Positions 54,017 through 64,000 of a stretch of DNA of 64,000 nt are shown one piece after another. A model generated the notes under the pieces. It made no database searches and was not told the origin of the DNA. It saw nothing but the letters and a program-made list of their open reading frames with translations. The stretch's first letter is position 1, and each line of letters begins with the position of its first letter. The stretch comes from Mauremys mutica (taxonomy: Eukaryota > Chordata > Testudines > Geoemydidae). A program made the translations under genes and the position numbers. The stretch is from positions 144,593,012 to 144,657,011 of the forward strand of contig NC_059073.1 of assembly GCF_020497125.1 (NCBI RefSeq), written 5' to 3'.

Positions 54017-55569
54017 AGTTTCATGTCTGAGATGCCTTTCCAATTCACTTTCCCTGAGAACAAAACAGCCCCACTTCAAAGTGAGACTGGAGCAGTCAGT
54101 CGCTGGCCAGTATAAACAACCCAAGACCTGCTGTGACCCCATAACAAGGAGAGGCCAAATGAGGTAACTTCCCACCCGAAAGGGACAGCCAGTACCTTCA
54201 GAAATCTTCTAAATACAGCTCCAACCAAGAGGGCTTCTTCAAAGACGGCCCTGTGTTTTGAGAGAACCCTTAGGGGAAGGGTTCCGTCTCCCACGTTCCA
54301 TACGGTACTCTAATGCCACACAAATGTTGGTAGCACAAGAAGTCTGTTCTACCCCTCCTCACGCGCCAAGGAGACATCTGACAGCAATTTCCCAGGTTGC
54401 CAGAGGGACCTGTCTCTGAGGAGACTGTGCCGTTTCGCCTCCCAAGGCCAGGAGCGAGGTAGCAGCACATTTAAGAAAAAACAACAAACCAAACAAGGTC
54501 TGTGTTCCCAGCAGTGAGGTTGCTGGACCCAGGATGCCCACAGAAAGTGGAGGGAGGGTTGTCCTCAGCAGAGGGTCCATATTCTGGTTTTCTGACTTCG
54601 ACGGGGTGGGACATGGGCTCATCATGCCAATCTGGGTGGAGTTAACAGGATGGCGCCGGCGCCAGTTCAGCGGATCGAATCGTGGTAGGAGGGGAGTGAG
54701 GTGGAATTGCTGGAGGGGAGCTCTGTGAACCTCACCCGAAGTTCTTCTCTCGGAGAGCACGAATGGCAGGGATCTCAGACCCTGGAGATCTGCTGGAGCA
54801 CAAGTTTTCAACCACCCTCCGTTTCTTTGTGGCTAGACAGGAGGAAGAGCCTCAAGCTCTTTTCTGATGTAACATGAGGGCATGGAATCAGCAGGATCGT
54901 TATCCCCTGGGCTAGGGGCCGTGTGGGACTTCCCTTGCCCCTCTCCAGCCTCCATGGAGCCCTGCTGCCAGGGACCACTCAGCTGCCCCCTCAAAGGGAG
55001 ATCCCACGGTACAGAGTGGGAACTAGGAAAAGCTAATGCAGCCTCAAATTTCTGTGGATTCCCCACCACCAGCTGGGAGGGGACACATATATACCACCCG
55101 CCCAGCCCCTACTTCCATGAATGGATCTCTCTCTCGGATGAATGGGGGGGAACCCTCTCCCTGCACCCACACGCAACCCATTTCATTCTGCCCATGCAGG
55201 ACAGTCCCTTGCTCTAGGTTGCTTCTCCAGGGCTGTGCTAGAGTAACCCAATGACAGGTGTCTCCTCACTTCCCAGGGCAGCCAGTTGCACAGCCGAGCA
55301 GATATTCAGACTCAATCTTCCTATCATTCATCTCCTCCCATCCTTCCTAGTTATGGCCATCACCTAGACAAGACCCTGTACCCTTGGTGTCCATGTCTGC
55401 TGAATGCCCATAAAGGGTTACCAGCTTCCCTCACCCTGGCCGGCTCTACACCTATTGAATTCTTGTTCCAAAAATCAGTCCCCTCCAGCCCAAGCACCAC
55501 TTTCATTTCTCTCCTTCAAATTCCCTCTAGCTCGCCAGCCCTGTGGGGCCTAGACCTGAACCCAGAACT
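54017..55569. other. No feature recognised
   Basis: I see no coding domain and no clear repeat. Confidence 0.5.
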
Positions 55570-55690
55570 TGGCTCACAAGGAAAGAAGTCTGGTCTTGTG
55601 GTTAAGACGCTCTGACTGGCAGATAGCAGAGGAGACCTAGGTTCAATCCTCAGCCCTGCCACCAACTCCTTGGGCCAAAACAGGTGACTC
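55570..55690 (+). repeat. SINE 5' head fragment
   Basis: GTCTGGTCTTGTGGTTAAGACGCTCTGACTGG and CTAGGTTCAATCCTCAGCCCTGCCACC correspond to the A and B box region of a tRNA-derived SINE. No tail is found. Confidence 0.6.
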
Positions 55691-56078
55691 TTGAATATCT
55701 GGCCCTACGTGTCCCAATGGGAGCTGCTGACCATGTTTGAAAATCTGGCCATCTCAGAGGGGTGACTGCAGCATGTGAGGACATAGCCACGCTTAGTTGG
55801 ATCCAGTAGCTCGAAAAGCCAATGGCGGTGAAGCCACGGCAGCACGGCAGCACGGGATTGCCACTCGAGTAAACACCCAGGGTCCCACATCCTGAGCTTC
55901 ACCACTATTAGAGTGAGCTAGCTCAGGTGCGTCTACACGGGCTGCCTTGTCACACCTCTTACTGCAGCACAGACAGACCCAAAACCTGAGTTTCCCCATC
56001 TGTTCCAACAGGGATAGTAGCACTTCACAGGCATGGGGGGTGTCCATCGCAGCGCCAGTGTTATAGAGGAGAAGAGAA

Positions 56079-56778
56079 AAAAAACAGGAGTACTTGTGGC
56101 ACCTTAAAGACTAACAAATTTATTGTAGCATGAGCTTTCGTGAGCTAAAGCTCACTTCTTCGGATGCATAGAATGGAACACACAGGAAGATGATGTCAGT
56201 CTGTATCTGTACGAGTTTTTTCATGAAGTTGATGGATTTCCACTCCATACGGCTAAATGCAGTGCCTTGCATAATGACAGGTTTCAGAGTAGCAGCCGTG
56301 TTAGTCTGTATCCGCAAAAAAAACAGGAGTACTTGTGGCACCTTAAAGACTAACAAATTTATTGTAGCATGAGCTTTCGTGAGCTAAAGCTCACTTCTTC
56401 GGATGCATAGAATGGAACACACAGGAAGATGATGTCAGTCTGTATCTGTACGAGTTTTTTCATGAAGTTGATGGATTTCCACTCCATACGGCTAAATGCA
56501 GTGCCTTGCATAATGACAGGTTTCAGAGTAGCAGCCGTGTTAGTCTGTATCCGCAAAAAAAACAGGAGTACTTGTGGCACCTTAAAGACTAACAAATTTA
56601 TTGTAGCATGAGCTTTCGTGAGCTAAAGCTCACTTCTTCGGATGCATAGAATGGAACACACAGGAAGATGATGTCAGTCTGTATCTGTACGAGTTTTTTC
56701 ATGAAGTTGATGGATTTCCACTCCATACGGCTAAATGCAGTGCCTTGCATAATGACAGGTTTCAGAGTAGCAGCCGTG
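56079..56778 (-). repeat. Tandem array of a 239-bp repeat, about 2.9 near-identical copies
   Basis: Matching bases recur at exact 239-bp steps (GTAGCATGAG at 56125, 56364 and 56603). The first two full copies encode identical 78-aa frames on the minus strand (56356-56120 and 56595-56359), so they have barely diverged. I think the unit belongs to a common reptile retroelement, possibly Penelope-like (AGACTAACACGGCTGCTACTC and GGTGCCACAAGTACTCCTG on the minus strand). Each unit contains a stem-loop followed by GAAAGC (see the ncRNA entry). The identical reading frames reflect repeat identity, not a gene. Confidence 0.85.
56120..56172 (-). ncRNA. Hammerhead-ribozyme-like motif (also at about 56359-56411 and 56598-56650)
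   Basis: The minus strand reads CCGAAGA-A-GTGAGC-TTTA-GCTCAC-GAAAGC-TCAT-GCTA. A perfect 6-bp stem II, the GAAA box, and a minimal AGC/GCT stem III followed by a UH-type cleavage position match the small hammerheads described in Penelope-like terminal repeats. Deviations are the CUGANGA box reading CCGAAGA (U4 to C), an extra A before stem II, and no convincing stem I. It may be a decayed or non-functional version. Confidence 0.35.
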
Positions 56779-58781
56779 AGGGCATCCAAGAACCTAAGCA
56801 GGCAGGAAAGGTCTGAAACAGAGCTGGGCCCCGGGAATTCCTCCTAGTTGCTCTGTTTCCCCTACCCTGAGATGTGTCTTGTGGGTGGGGAGGGGAGAAT
56901 GCTGGTGTAACCACAATTAGAAATTCAAGAGGCATGAAAAAGGAGATGACGTGGTGCTGACAACCAATGAGGGCCACACAATTATAGCCGTGTTCTCAGC
57001 AGCTCGGCCAACACGCCAGCTTTGACGTGCTTCGTTTAAGCCCATTGAAATATGCAGAAATATTATTGGGGTGGGGGACCGAGTGCATCTGGGGACCACT
57101 ACGAAAACAGCGGTTGGCGTCTTAATGAATATTAACAAGTTGCAGTTGAACCCTGGCATCCAGCAACCTCCCAGGGCTTTGCAAACACTAAGTCCCACGC
57201 AACCAGGACAGCAAGGGGATGCCGCTGCTGATCAGGGCTGAGCAGCATCAGCAGAGCTCTGCGCAGGGAAAGCCCAGGGCTGGGACAGCAGCGGCAGCTG
57301 AATGTCATGCAGGAGTCCATCAGCAGCCAGGCAAATGCGAGCTTTGGCTCTCACTACTAGTTGCTGTCGCTCCCAGATGCTGACCTCACCCACAAAAACA
57401 TTGGCGAATCGAACCTCCAGTCCACAGAACCAAGCTGAGTAGCTCAACCTGAGGCTATAAACTGGCTTAGCCAGTACAAGGGCCACGCCTGCACCGTAGA
57501 TGCACATCAGACATTTGCTCAGGTGTGTCTTGCAGAGAGCAACACACAGCACTTGGCAGGCTGTGGGCTTCAAGCTCACGGAACTCCAATGCAAGACTCT
57601 TGTTGACTTCAGTGGGAACATGACCATGCCTGGTAAAGCCAGGGGAGGGCACAGGGATATGAAAGGGTAACTCTGCACGCTGCTTTGCTCCCACTGTGTT
57701 TACCACCCGCCCGGGGATTCCATTAAGGACCAGGATAAAAAAAAAAATCACACTAAAGTTCACATGAAGGCTGTCAGTCAAGGTGTGTGGGTGTCTTTGG
57801 GTGATCTGCTCTAGTTAAGCAAGAGGGGGGCACGGTGCAAGGATCGCCAGGCGACGAGCACAGTGACCCCTTCTGGCCTTAAAACTTCTGAATTGATGAA
57901 AAAGTTCCTCTACAAACCCCAGGCTCTGCTCAATTAAATGCTGAAGGAGGTAGGAGGGATAGAGGCAAAGCGCATCATCCGACCAAGCTGCAGCTCAACT
58001 GGGAGCTGCAGTCCAGGGCGATAAGGGATGGAAGACTGCATCCTGGAGACCCAATTCCGCTGTGCTGGTGGGCTCTCCAAAGGGTTAATTATAAATCTAA
58101 TATATTTTACAGATCAGAGGCAGTTTTTTCACACACGAAGCCAATCAAATCTACCCCTTATCTAACAAATCCTGCACATCACGGCTTTTCCGCCCAGCTC
58201 CCTTTGTTCCTTTGCAGCGCAGCTGGGGGTGGGGGAACTCTGAGGAGGAACCTCTACAATTCGTGCCTTTTCCCCTGCTTCTCTCCCCACACACACACGC
58301 ACCCCAGCCATCAGCAGCATCACCGCCCCTGCCTCCTTGGCCCTGAGAAGGCTTTGGATCTGCCAGTCTGTGCAGAGATCTCGCAGGGTGTGCATTGTGA
58401 GACCATTCTGCTTCCTTAGTGGGGATCAATTATTCAGACTCCCTTGCTCTCTTTTGCCGGAGTGACGCTGAAGAAATCAACCTCTCACCAGACAAAGTCA
58501 CCCCAGTTTTCATGACAAATATGCCGCCCCCCCCACCTCAATTATCACCACCATTTTCCCTTGAAAACGCACCTCTGGGCTAACTCTCCTTTTATTTACC
58601 CAGGCAAATAATACAGATTTTTTTTTTTTTTTAAATCCCCAGCTTCTTTCCCCCCAACGACCGTTTTTAAGTTCCCCAGAAGTGAAGCAGACAATATTTT
58701 TAGAAGGAAAAAACAGTCCACCTTAAGGGAAAGTGAGTCCTTTTTTTTTTTTTTTAAATGCCTCGGACAAAAAAAGAAAAC
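56779..58781. other. No gene recognised
   Basis: Only a weak CR1 tail at 57855 was seen. The open frames match no family I know. Confidence 0.5.
57855..57900 (+). mobile_element. CR1 tail remnant
   Basis: GTGACCCCTTCTGGCCTTAAAACTTCTGAATTGATGAA resembles a CR1 3' terminus. It is short, so confidence is limited. Confidence 0.4.
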
Positions 58782-58804
58782 CACACACACACACACACAC
58801 ACAC
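58782..58804 (+). repeat. (CA)n microsatellite
   Basis: It is a CA run of about 11 units after a T-run (58741-58755). A second T-run is at 58619-58632. Confidence 0.97.
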
Positions 58805-59300
58805 TTTGGAAAGCTTCCAAATTCAGTAAGCTACTTAAGAAAATAAGTTAGTTGCCATTTATAATTTAAGATCATTACAGGAAAACCCCACCGCAGATCT
58901 CCAGGACCTTACAAATGACAGGGTAACCTTTGTGCCGAAGAAATGTGTTTCCTCTCTTGTCTTCCCCACCACCACCGCTCGCCTCCCCGTCTAGTTATTT
59001 TGGTGCCCCGGGGGGCAAATGCTGTCAAAGCAAACTATCTCTGAGCTCGCCCCCTGCCCAGATGGCTGCATGGACCCGGTGCAAGATTTTAGAAAATGTG
59101 GGGAGCAGCAGGCTGGTTTTCCATAGCAACAGCTTACAAAGGTCGGTGCCCCCCCATCGTCACCCTGAACTACAGCTGCGGTTTGCAAATACTGCTATTT
59201 AAACATGACATGTACTGCTGTTGCTGCCTTCCACCAGCTTTGTAATCTCTACATTCAGTAGATCGATAGACAGATACCAGAGAAAGCTGCACCAGATTAA

Positions 59301-59370
59301 CACACACACACACACACACACACCATTGCCAAGGTTTAAGCAAACACACACACACACATGCGCGCGCGCG
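59301..59370 (+). repeat. Compound (CA)n and (CG)n microsatellite
   Basis: CA runs at 59301-59323 and 59344-59358 are followed by ATG(CG)n at 59359-59370. Alternating purine-pyrimidine tracts of this kind can adopt Z-DNA. Confidence 0.95.
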
Positions 59371-59589
59371 CTGGGTAAACCTTGGCACACTCTGTAACAA
59401 AGACAGAGACAGACAGACAGACATCTCGGAAAATTGCACACAAGGGAAAGATAAAAAGGGAACACTTACATTTGCAGAATCCACTGGAAAAGAACCAAAA
59501 ACAGAAAGGCGAAAGGAAAGGGAAGCATGGAAGGGTCCACAGGAAAACGTGACACACCACAACTAAGGACCACAGAGGAGGAAACACTG

Positions 59590-60250
59590 ATCTAGTTATT
59601 CAGCCTACACACACTTCCCCCTCCCCCCGCCGAACAGCTGTAGGGGCCATTATCCTTCTTGCACAGTGCACGTACATAGCCGGAATGGCAGCAGTACTGC
59701 ATGCAGGCGGAGAAAGCAGGGTCGGTGCGGGCGTCGGAGGGACAGAATTAACTCCCCCACCCCTTTGAAATAAAACGCTGTGCCCCGGCAGGCTCAGAGG
59801 GGGCAGGCCTCGGCCTCTTCGGGGAGGCTTTGAAAAAGCAAAAGAGAGAAACGGATAAATACATCATCGACCGGCACCAAATCCCCCGCCCCCAAAAAGC
59901 TGAGATTCAGCATTTTGCGAGCGCTGAGTTCTTCTGCCTCCAGCTTCAATCGAAGAACCTTAAATGCCCCCTGACTGCTCTGTTAAAGGGACCGGTAGCG
60001 TACGCTGCTACTGCAGCACAGACGCAACCCCCATATCCCTTAATGCAGGGCTGGGCGCTCCTGTTTGGGAACATGGCAGTGCCCGGTTGCCGTTTCCTTT
60101 AATGCACTATGGCATTTCTGGTGGGAAAGCCTCAGTCCGATCGGCATTCGCTGACCCCCCGCAGCCCCTCATCCTGGGGCGAACGCAGGTCTGGATCAAG
60201 GAGACCCTGCGTGGGAATGAAAGCAACCGGCCACCTTTCTCCCTGCTCTC
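59590..60250 (-). promoter_or_regulatory. CpG-enriched stretch, possible internal TET3 promoter and first exon
   Basis: This stretch has visibly more CpG and fewer recognisable repeats than its surroundings. Just downstream on the minus strand lies a perfect GTAAGTG donor, with the exon side ending at 59470 (preceding bases GATTCTGCAAAT). TET3 is known in mammals to have alternative promoters between the CXXC exon and the large coding exon that make the short isoform. The position, 17 kb upstream of the large exon, would suit that. No core promoter element was proven, so this is a hypothesis only. Confidence 0.25.
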
Positions 60251-60914
60251 ACTCCTCCTCTGATGTAATCAGGGAAGCTCACAGAACCAAGGAGTTGTGG
60301 AGTCACTCCACCGTACATGCCTACGTAGAGTCATGCTGCCAATCACCTACCGCGCGGCACGGATCCCGATCACGAGGTCCTAGACTTGTAACCCGCTCAC
60401 TGGCGGAAGAATCAAAATCATCTCAATAGCAATACTGGGGAGAGGATCGGTAACATTTTCCCGTCATCTCTGATCAGCTAAGAGCCACCACCTAGTGATC
60501 CAACAAGCTTTACACACATTATTTCTCCTGCTCCTGGCTCCCAAGGCGTTTGGGGAGCTAAGTGCAGCTCCGTCAATCCTAAATCCCAGGTGCCTGGAAC
60601 AAGGCGGTGAGCTAGATGGCTCAGGAGGTTGGTGCGAGGAAGGAGGAGTCATCCGGTTCAAATCCTGGTATGTGGATAGAGACTCTGAGATGCTGGCTCC
60701 TTGGTGAGAGGTTGGGGGCTCTGGTTTCCCTAAGGGAGTGTGCGTCCGCATGGCACAAACCACAACCCCTGCTCTTTGTGATATAAGAAGACAGTCTCAA
60801 TCCAGCTGCTAATGACACAAAACCCAGCATCCAGGCTGGCCACATGTTGGCAGTCTCCGCAGGATAGAAGAGGACTGAATGGACCCTAGAGATCTCACTC
60901 CCATCTCATTCGCT

Positions 60915-61325
60915 AGAAGGTCTCCAAGACAAGGGATCTGGGACACATCAACGCAGTGGTACGGGGGGACCATACACTGCTGCGAGCTGCTCCATGGGGA
61001 GACAGATGGGCTCTGTCCTGCAGGGGTTTTCCAATCCAAAAGCACCATGTGAACTCAAAAAGAATCTAAAATAGGCCGGCTTGAATGGCAAAGGAACCAC
61101 AAACACCAGCAGCACTGCATCTTCTGGGTGCAGTGGCTCCATGGGACAAGGCATGAATGGGACGAGATTGCAAGTGACCCTTCGTGTCTTCCAAGAGCTG
61201 GTAGTTGCCAGAACCCTCTGCAGAACAAATCCATTCATCTCCCCACGGAGCAGCCAGCAACAGCGTACAGTTCCCCCATACCACAGTGTTGATGTGTCCC
61301 AGATCCCTTGTCTTGGAGACCTTCT
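60915..61325. repeat. Inverted repeat pair, arms about 118 bp
   Basis: The left arm, 60915-61032, starts AGAAGGTCTCCAAGACAAGG. It is the reverse complement, at roughly 80% by eye, of the right arm 61207-61325. About 174 bp lies between. Both arms give a similar peptide (PPYHCVDVSQIPCLGDLL versus PPYHSVDVSQIPCLGDLL). I do not recognise the family; it could be a foldback element or two opposite insertions of one repeat. Confidence 0.75.
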
Positions 61326-61648
61326 GGTTGTTCCCTGGGGGCTGCCATGATCACTATTCCCAATGAGGTACAGACCTATTTCACATGCCCATTATGCTTT
61401 GAGTCCAAGCAGCCTCATGCTTATGGAGTTAATTCTCAGGTCTGTATGAACTGGCAGTGATCAAAGACGCAGGGAGAGCAGAGAAATGTGGTCCGCAAAC
61501 AGGACAGCTCTGGAGCTCCACAACTGTGATTTTCAAAAGGAGTTTGGTGCCCAACTCCTAGCAACTTTTAATAGGCATTGAGCACCTGATTCCCTTGGGT
61601 TCCCAGCCCTCGTTGCCTCTGTAACACACCAGCTAAGTGTGCTGCGTC

Positions 61649-61938
61649 CAGGGGCGGCTCTAGACATTTTGCCGCCCCAAGCAGGGCGGCACGCCACGGG
61701 AGGCGCTCTGCCGGTCGCTGGTCCCGTGGCTCCGGTGGACCTTCCGCAGGTGTGCCTACGGAGGGTCCGCTGGTCCCGCGGCTCCACCGAAGCCGCGGGA
61801 CCAGCGGAACCTCTGCAGGGACGCCTGCGGAAGGTCCACCGGAGCCGTCTGCCGCCCTCCCAGCGACCGGCAGAGCGCCCCCCGCGGCATGCCGCCCCAA
61901 GCACGTGCTTGGTGTGCTGGGGTCTGGAGCCGCCCCTG
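61649..61938. mobile_element. 290-bp hAT foldback element
   Basis: The ends CAGGGGCGGCTCTAGAC and GTCTGGAGCCGCCCCTG are inverted repeats. The 8-bp duplication GCTGCGTC is perfect (61641-61648 and 61939-61946). The GC-rich interior is palindromic: CTGGTCCCGTGGCTCCGG and GACCTTCCGCAGG recur in inverted form on the other side. Confidence 0.92.
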
Positions 61939-61946
61939 GCTGCGTC

Positions 61947-62659
61947 CCACTGAAATGTCTGGCACAGGTTAAGAACCTACTACCGCAACCAGCTAAAAAG
62001 GAGTGACTTAATCTAAAGCAATTGAAATGTGTGATTTTAGCACTGAAGATCTGGGGTTCAAACCATTTTTGATGCTTTGCAAAGGAATAAGTGTTCATTT
62101 ACAACTCGGGGGCAGGATATTTTCCAGATTTTAAAATAATATTTAATGTCAATTTCCCCCATCTGCCCCAAAGGCAGAGGGAAGCCCAGGATAAAGGCAT
62201 GCACTAAGTGGGCATCTTTTAAGTTTTCCTGGTCCCTGGGGAAGACAGGTCTAGACTTGATGCTAAAGGGGACACCTGCCCAGCCTAGTATTTGCTAACT
62301 TTCTAAAGCTCACAATAGGCCCTCGAGAGTAAAATCCTGTTATGACTGGCCAGATGGGGAAGCTCTTACAGGAAACTGCATGGGGTCTATAGAGAACTAA
62401 GTATTGCAAAAGTAGTGACATCCCAACTCCTTCGGTGAGCAGGGCATGTGGCTAGGATGACGGAAGACAAACCAACTAAGCTTCTCTTGAAGGCTAGCCT
62501 TATGCTGGCTGACCTCCTGGCTGCCTCCTCTCAATCATCCTTGTTAGCCACATCACAAGCTGCTTGGTACGCTGGTGGACACATGAAGCCCAAGAGTCCC
62601 CAAGGGCAAATGGCTGGGTAGAAGCTGCTACTGTCCTGAGAATAAGAGAATGCAATCCT
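61947..62659. other. No feature recognised
   Basis: It is unique-looking DNA between a hAT element and a SINE. Confidence 0.55.
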
Positions 62660-62855
62660 CTGCTGTGCCACTCATAACGGTCTCGCTGCTGCCTTATGCC
62701 CTTCCTGTTTGTCTTATCCACCTTTCATCTGTTGTCTCTCATCCCATAGTTAGACTGCAAGCTGTTTCCTTTCCATTATATGAACACCCAGCACAACGGG
62801 GCCCCGATCCCCAATTTGGGGCACTAGACACCGTACAAACAAACAAATATAATAC
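62660..62855 (+). repeat. SINE 3' part
   Basis: CTGTTTGTCTTATCCACC...CCCATAGTTAGACTGCAAGCTG and CACCCAGCACAACGGGGCCCCGATCC...GGCACTAGACACCGTACAAACAAACAAATA match the tail seen at 1-169 and 49302-49550. Confidence 0.75.
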
Positions 62856-63489
62856 TAACCAGAGGGCTCAGGGAAGAGGAATCCCAAGGACTGTGGACAA
62901 CCACATGCCCAAGAGCAGAGCACCAAATGCGATCTTGTGGTTAGAGCAGGGAATCAGGAGTCCAGGCATCCATTCCTTGTGTGGCTATTGATTCACTGGG
63001 AGGGGCACAAAGAGCCAGCACAAGGGCCTGTCTATGCCACATGCAAGCCCAGAGGGTGAATTTCGCCCGCTGCATTTCATTTGGGTTGCACTCCAGCGTT
63101 CCTAGAAACGCTGTGACAGACAACGCCCAAAACGTCTCTGCAGTGCCCCAGGAGGGACCTCAGTCCTTATCTAGAAGGACCACCCTGTCTGAAACAGAGA
63201 GGTGGTTGACTGTCTAGTCTAGCCAAACCTTTTGCCTCTGCTTAGCGAAGGCCATCTGCCCCTGCAGGAGTTGAATTACTCTGGTGGGGTTGTAATGCTG
63301 AGAACTCTCCTCTTGTGCAAGAGGCTGGGACTGGCTTCAAGGCAGTACTTGGTGATCTAAGACTCCTAGCATTGTCCTACCACACCATGGAAAGGTAGCA
63401 GGAGAGAGGGAAGGCGAAGAACGGGGTCTTATCATGCCTGGGGCTTGTGGCCCATATAAAATATGCCATCGCAATTCATTGGGCTCAGT

Positions 63490-63590
63490 GCAGGAATCGC
63501 TACGTGAAATCATACGGCCAGTGCCATGCAGGAGGTCAGAGGATCATGACAGTCCCTTCTAGCCTGGACATCGATAGGCCAGACCCTCAG
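63490..63590 (+). mobile_element. CR1 tail remnant
   Basis: CATGCAGGAGGTCAGAGGATCATGACAGTCCCTTCTAGCCTGGAC matches the usual last part of a CR1 3' UTR. It is next to a palindromic MITE at 63573. Confidence 0.5.
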
Positions 63591-63662
63591 CAGGGGCAAC
63601 TCAGCGCACTGTCATTGACTTCATTGGCGCTGCACCGATTTATGCCAGCTGAGGATCAGTCA
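63573..63662. mobile_element. Short palindromic MITE
   Basis: GACCCTCAGCAGGGGCAACTCAGCGC pairs loosely with GCGCTGCACCGATTTATGCCAGCTGAGGATC around CATTGACTTCATTGG. A partial relative is at 38400-38465. Confidence 0.55.
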
Positions 63663-63944
63663 CAAGCACACTGACATGTGCGAATGCTCTGTCCCCTCCC
63701 CAGCAAACTCCTGAATAATAGTCCCACGCAGAACTCAAGATTGGGTATCCTGAAAATTTCTGAATTGCCCCAGACTATATAGTGTCTACAGAATCTGCTC
63801 GGCTTACCCCAGGGATGCATTCAGTCCAGTGGCTTTGCTAGGAAAAGCTTGCATGCTTCGGTACTGAGAGTTTTATCCAGACTTTTTCTCCTGGCATGAC
63901 TGATCATTTGCCCCTCAACAGACCACAGAGTTCAAAGCACTTTT

Positions 63945-64000
63945 CAAGCATGTTGCAATTAAGCCTCTACTCTTCCCACCCCCATATTATTATCCCCATT
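63945..64000 (-). repeat. SINE remnant cut by window end
   Basis: TTGCAATTAAGCCTC...CCCATATTATTATCCCCATT looks like the start of a reverse-strand SINE body, as at 48630-48660. It is too short to be certain. Confidence 0.35.

Noticed and set aside
56079..56778. CRISPR array
   Set aside because: This is a vertebrate genome, and the units are 239-bp repeats with no unique spacers.
56120..56789. Tandem duplicated small gene (repeated 78-aa frames)
   Set aside because: The frames are identical only because the DNA is a near-identical tandem repeat, and the peptide has no domain.

Overview
This is a piece of vertebrate nuclear genome, almost certainly from a reptile and most likely a turtle. The repeats point there: tRNA-derived SINEs with the 'cagcgcctagcacaatggggccc'-type tail, many CR1 LINE fragments, a DIRS retrotransposon, a PIF/Harbinger element and several hAT families, all in the styles I associate with turtle genomes. 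The species assignment is inference from repeat style. Splice sites and exon phases confirm a eukaryotic gene.

One host gene is recognisable: TET3, a 5-methylcytosine dioxygenase, on the minus strand. Its large coding exon occupies 39773-42431, and the next 91-bp exon lies at 6504-6594. Phases match (G|AA completes the split Glu codon) and both have consensus splice sites. About 33.2 kb of intron lies between them, and about 21.6 kb of upstream intron or 5' region lies to the right. I did not find the CXXC-domain exon, the exon after 6504, or the dioxygenase exons; they should lie outside the window. A moderately CpG-rich stretch at about 59.5-60.25 kb could be an internal TET3 promoter, but that is speculative.

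Almost everything else is mobile DNA. Positions 1-10 kb hold CR1 and SINE fragments, two copies of a 124-bp MITE with perfect 8-bp duplications, and Harbinger-type MITEs. Positions 10268-14167 hold a decayed but complete-ended PIF/Harbinger element with a transposase gene (+) and a Myb-like gene (-). Positions 14-22 kb hold CR1 and SINE remnants. Positions 21986-28088 hold a nearly intact DIRS retrotransposon on the minus strand, the same sense as TET3. It has inverted terminal repeats, an internal complementary region, Gag, RT/RNase H and tyrosine recombinase. Positions 29-39 kb hold CR1 copies nested with each other and with hAT elements. Positions 42-64 kb hold MITEs, SINEs, hAT elements, a 239-bp tandem array with a hammerhead-like motif, and an unexplained 118-bp inverted-repeat pair.

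The observations most worth following are these: a single in-frame TGA between DIRS Gag and RT with an open frame across it; two different hAT families inserted at exactly the same 8-bp site in two CR1 copies; the near-identical 239-bp tandem array with its hammerhead-like fold; and consensus splice donors in the DIRS termini inside a host intron.
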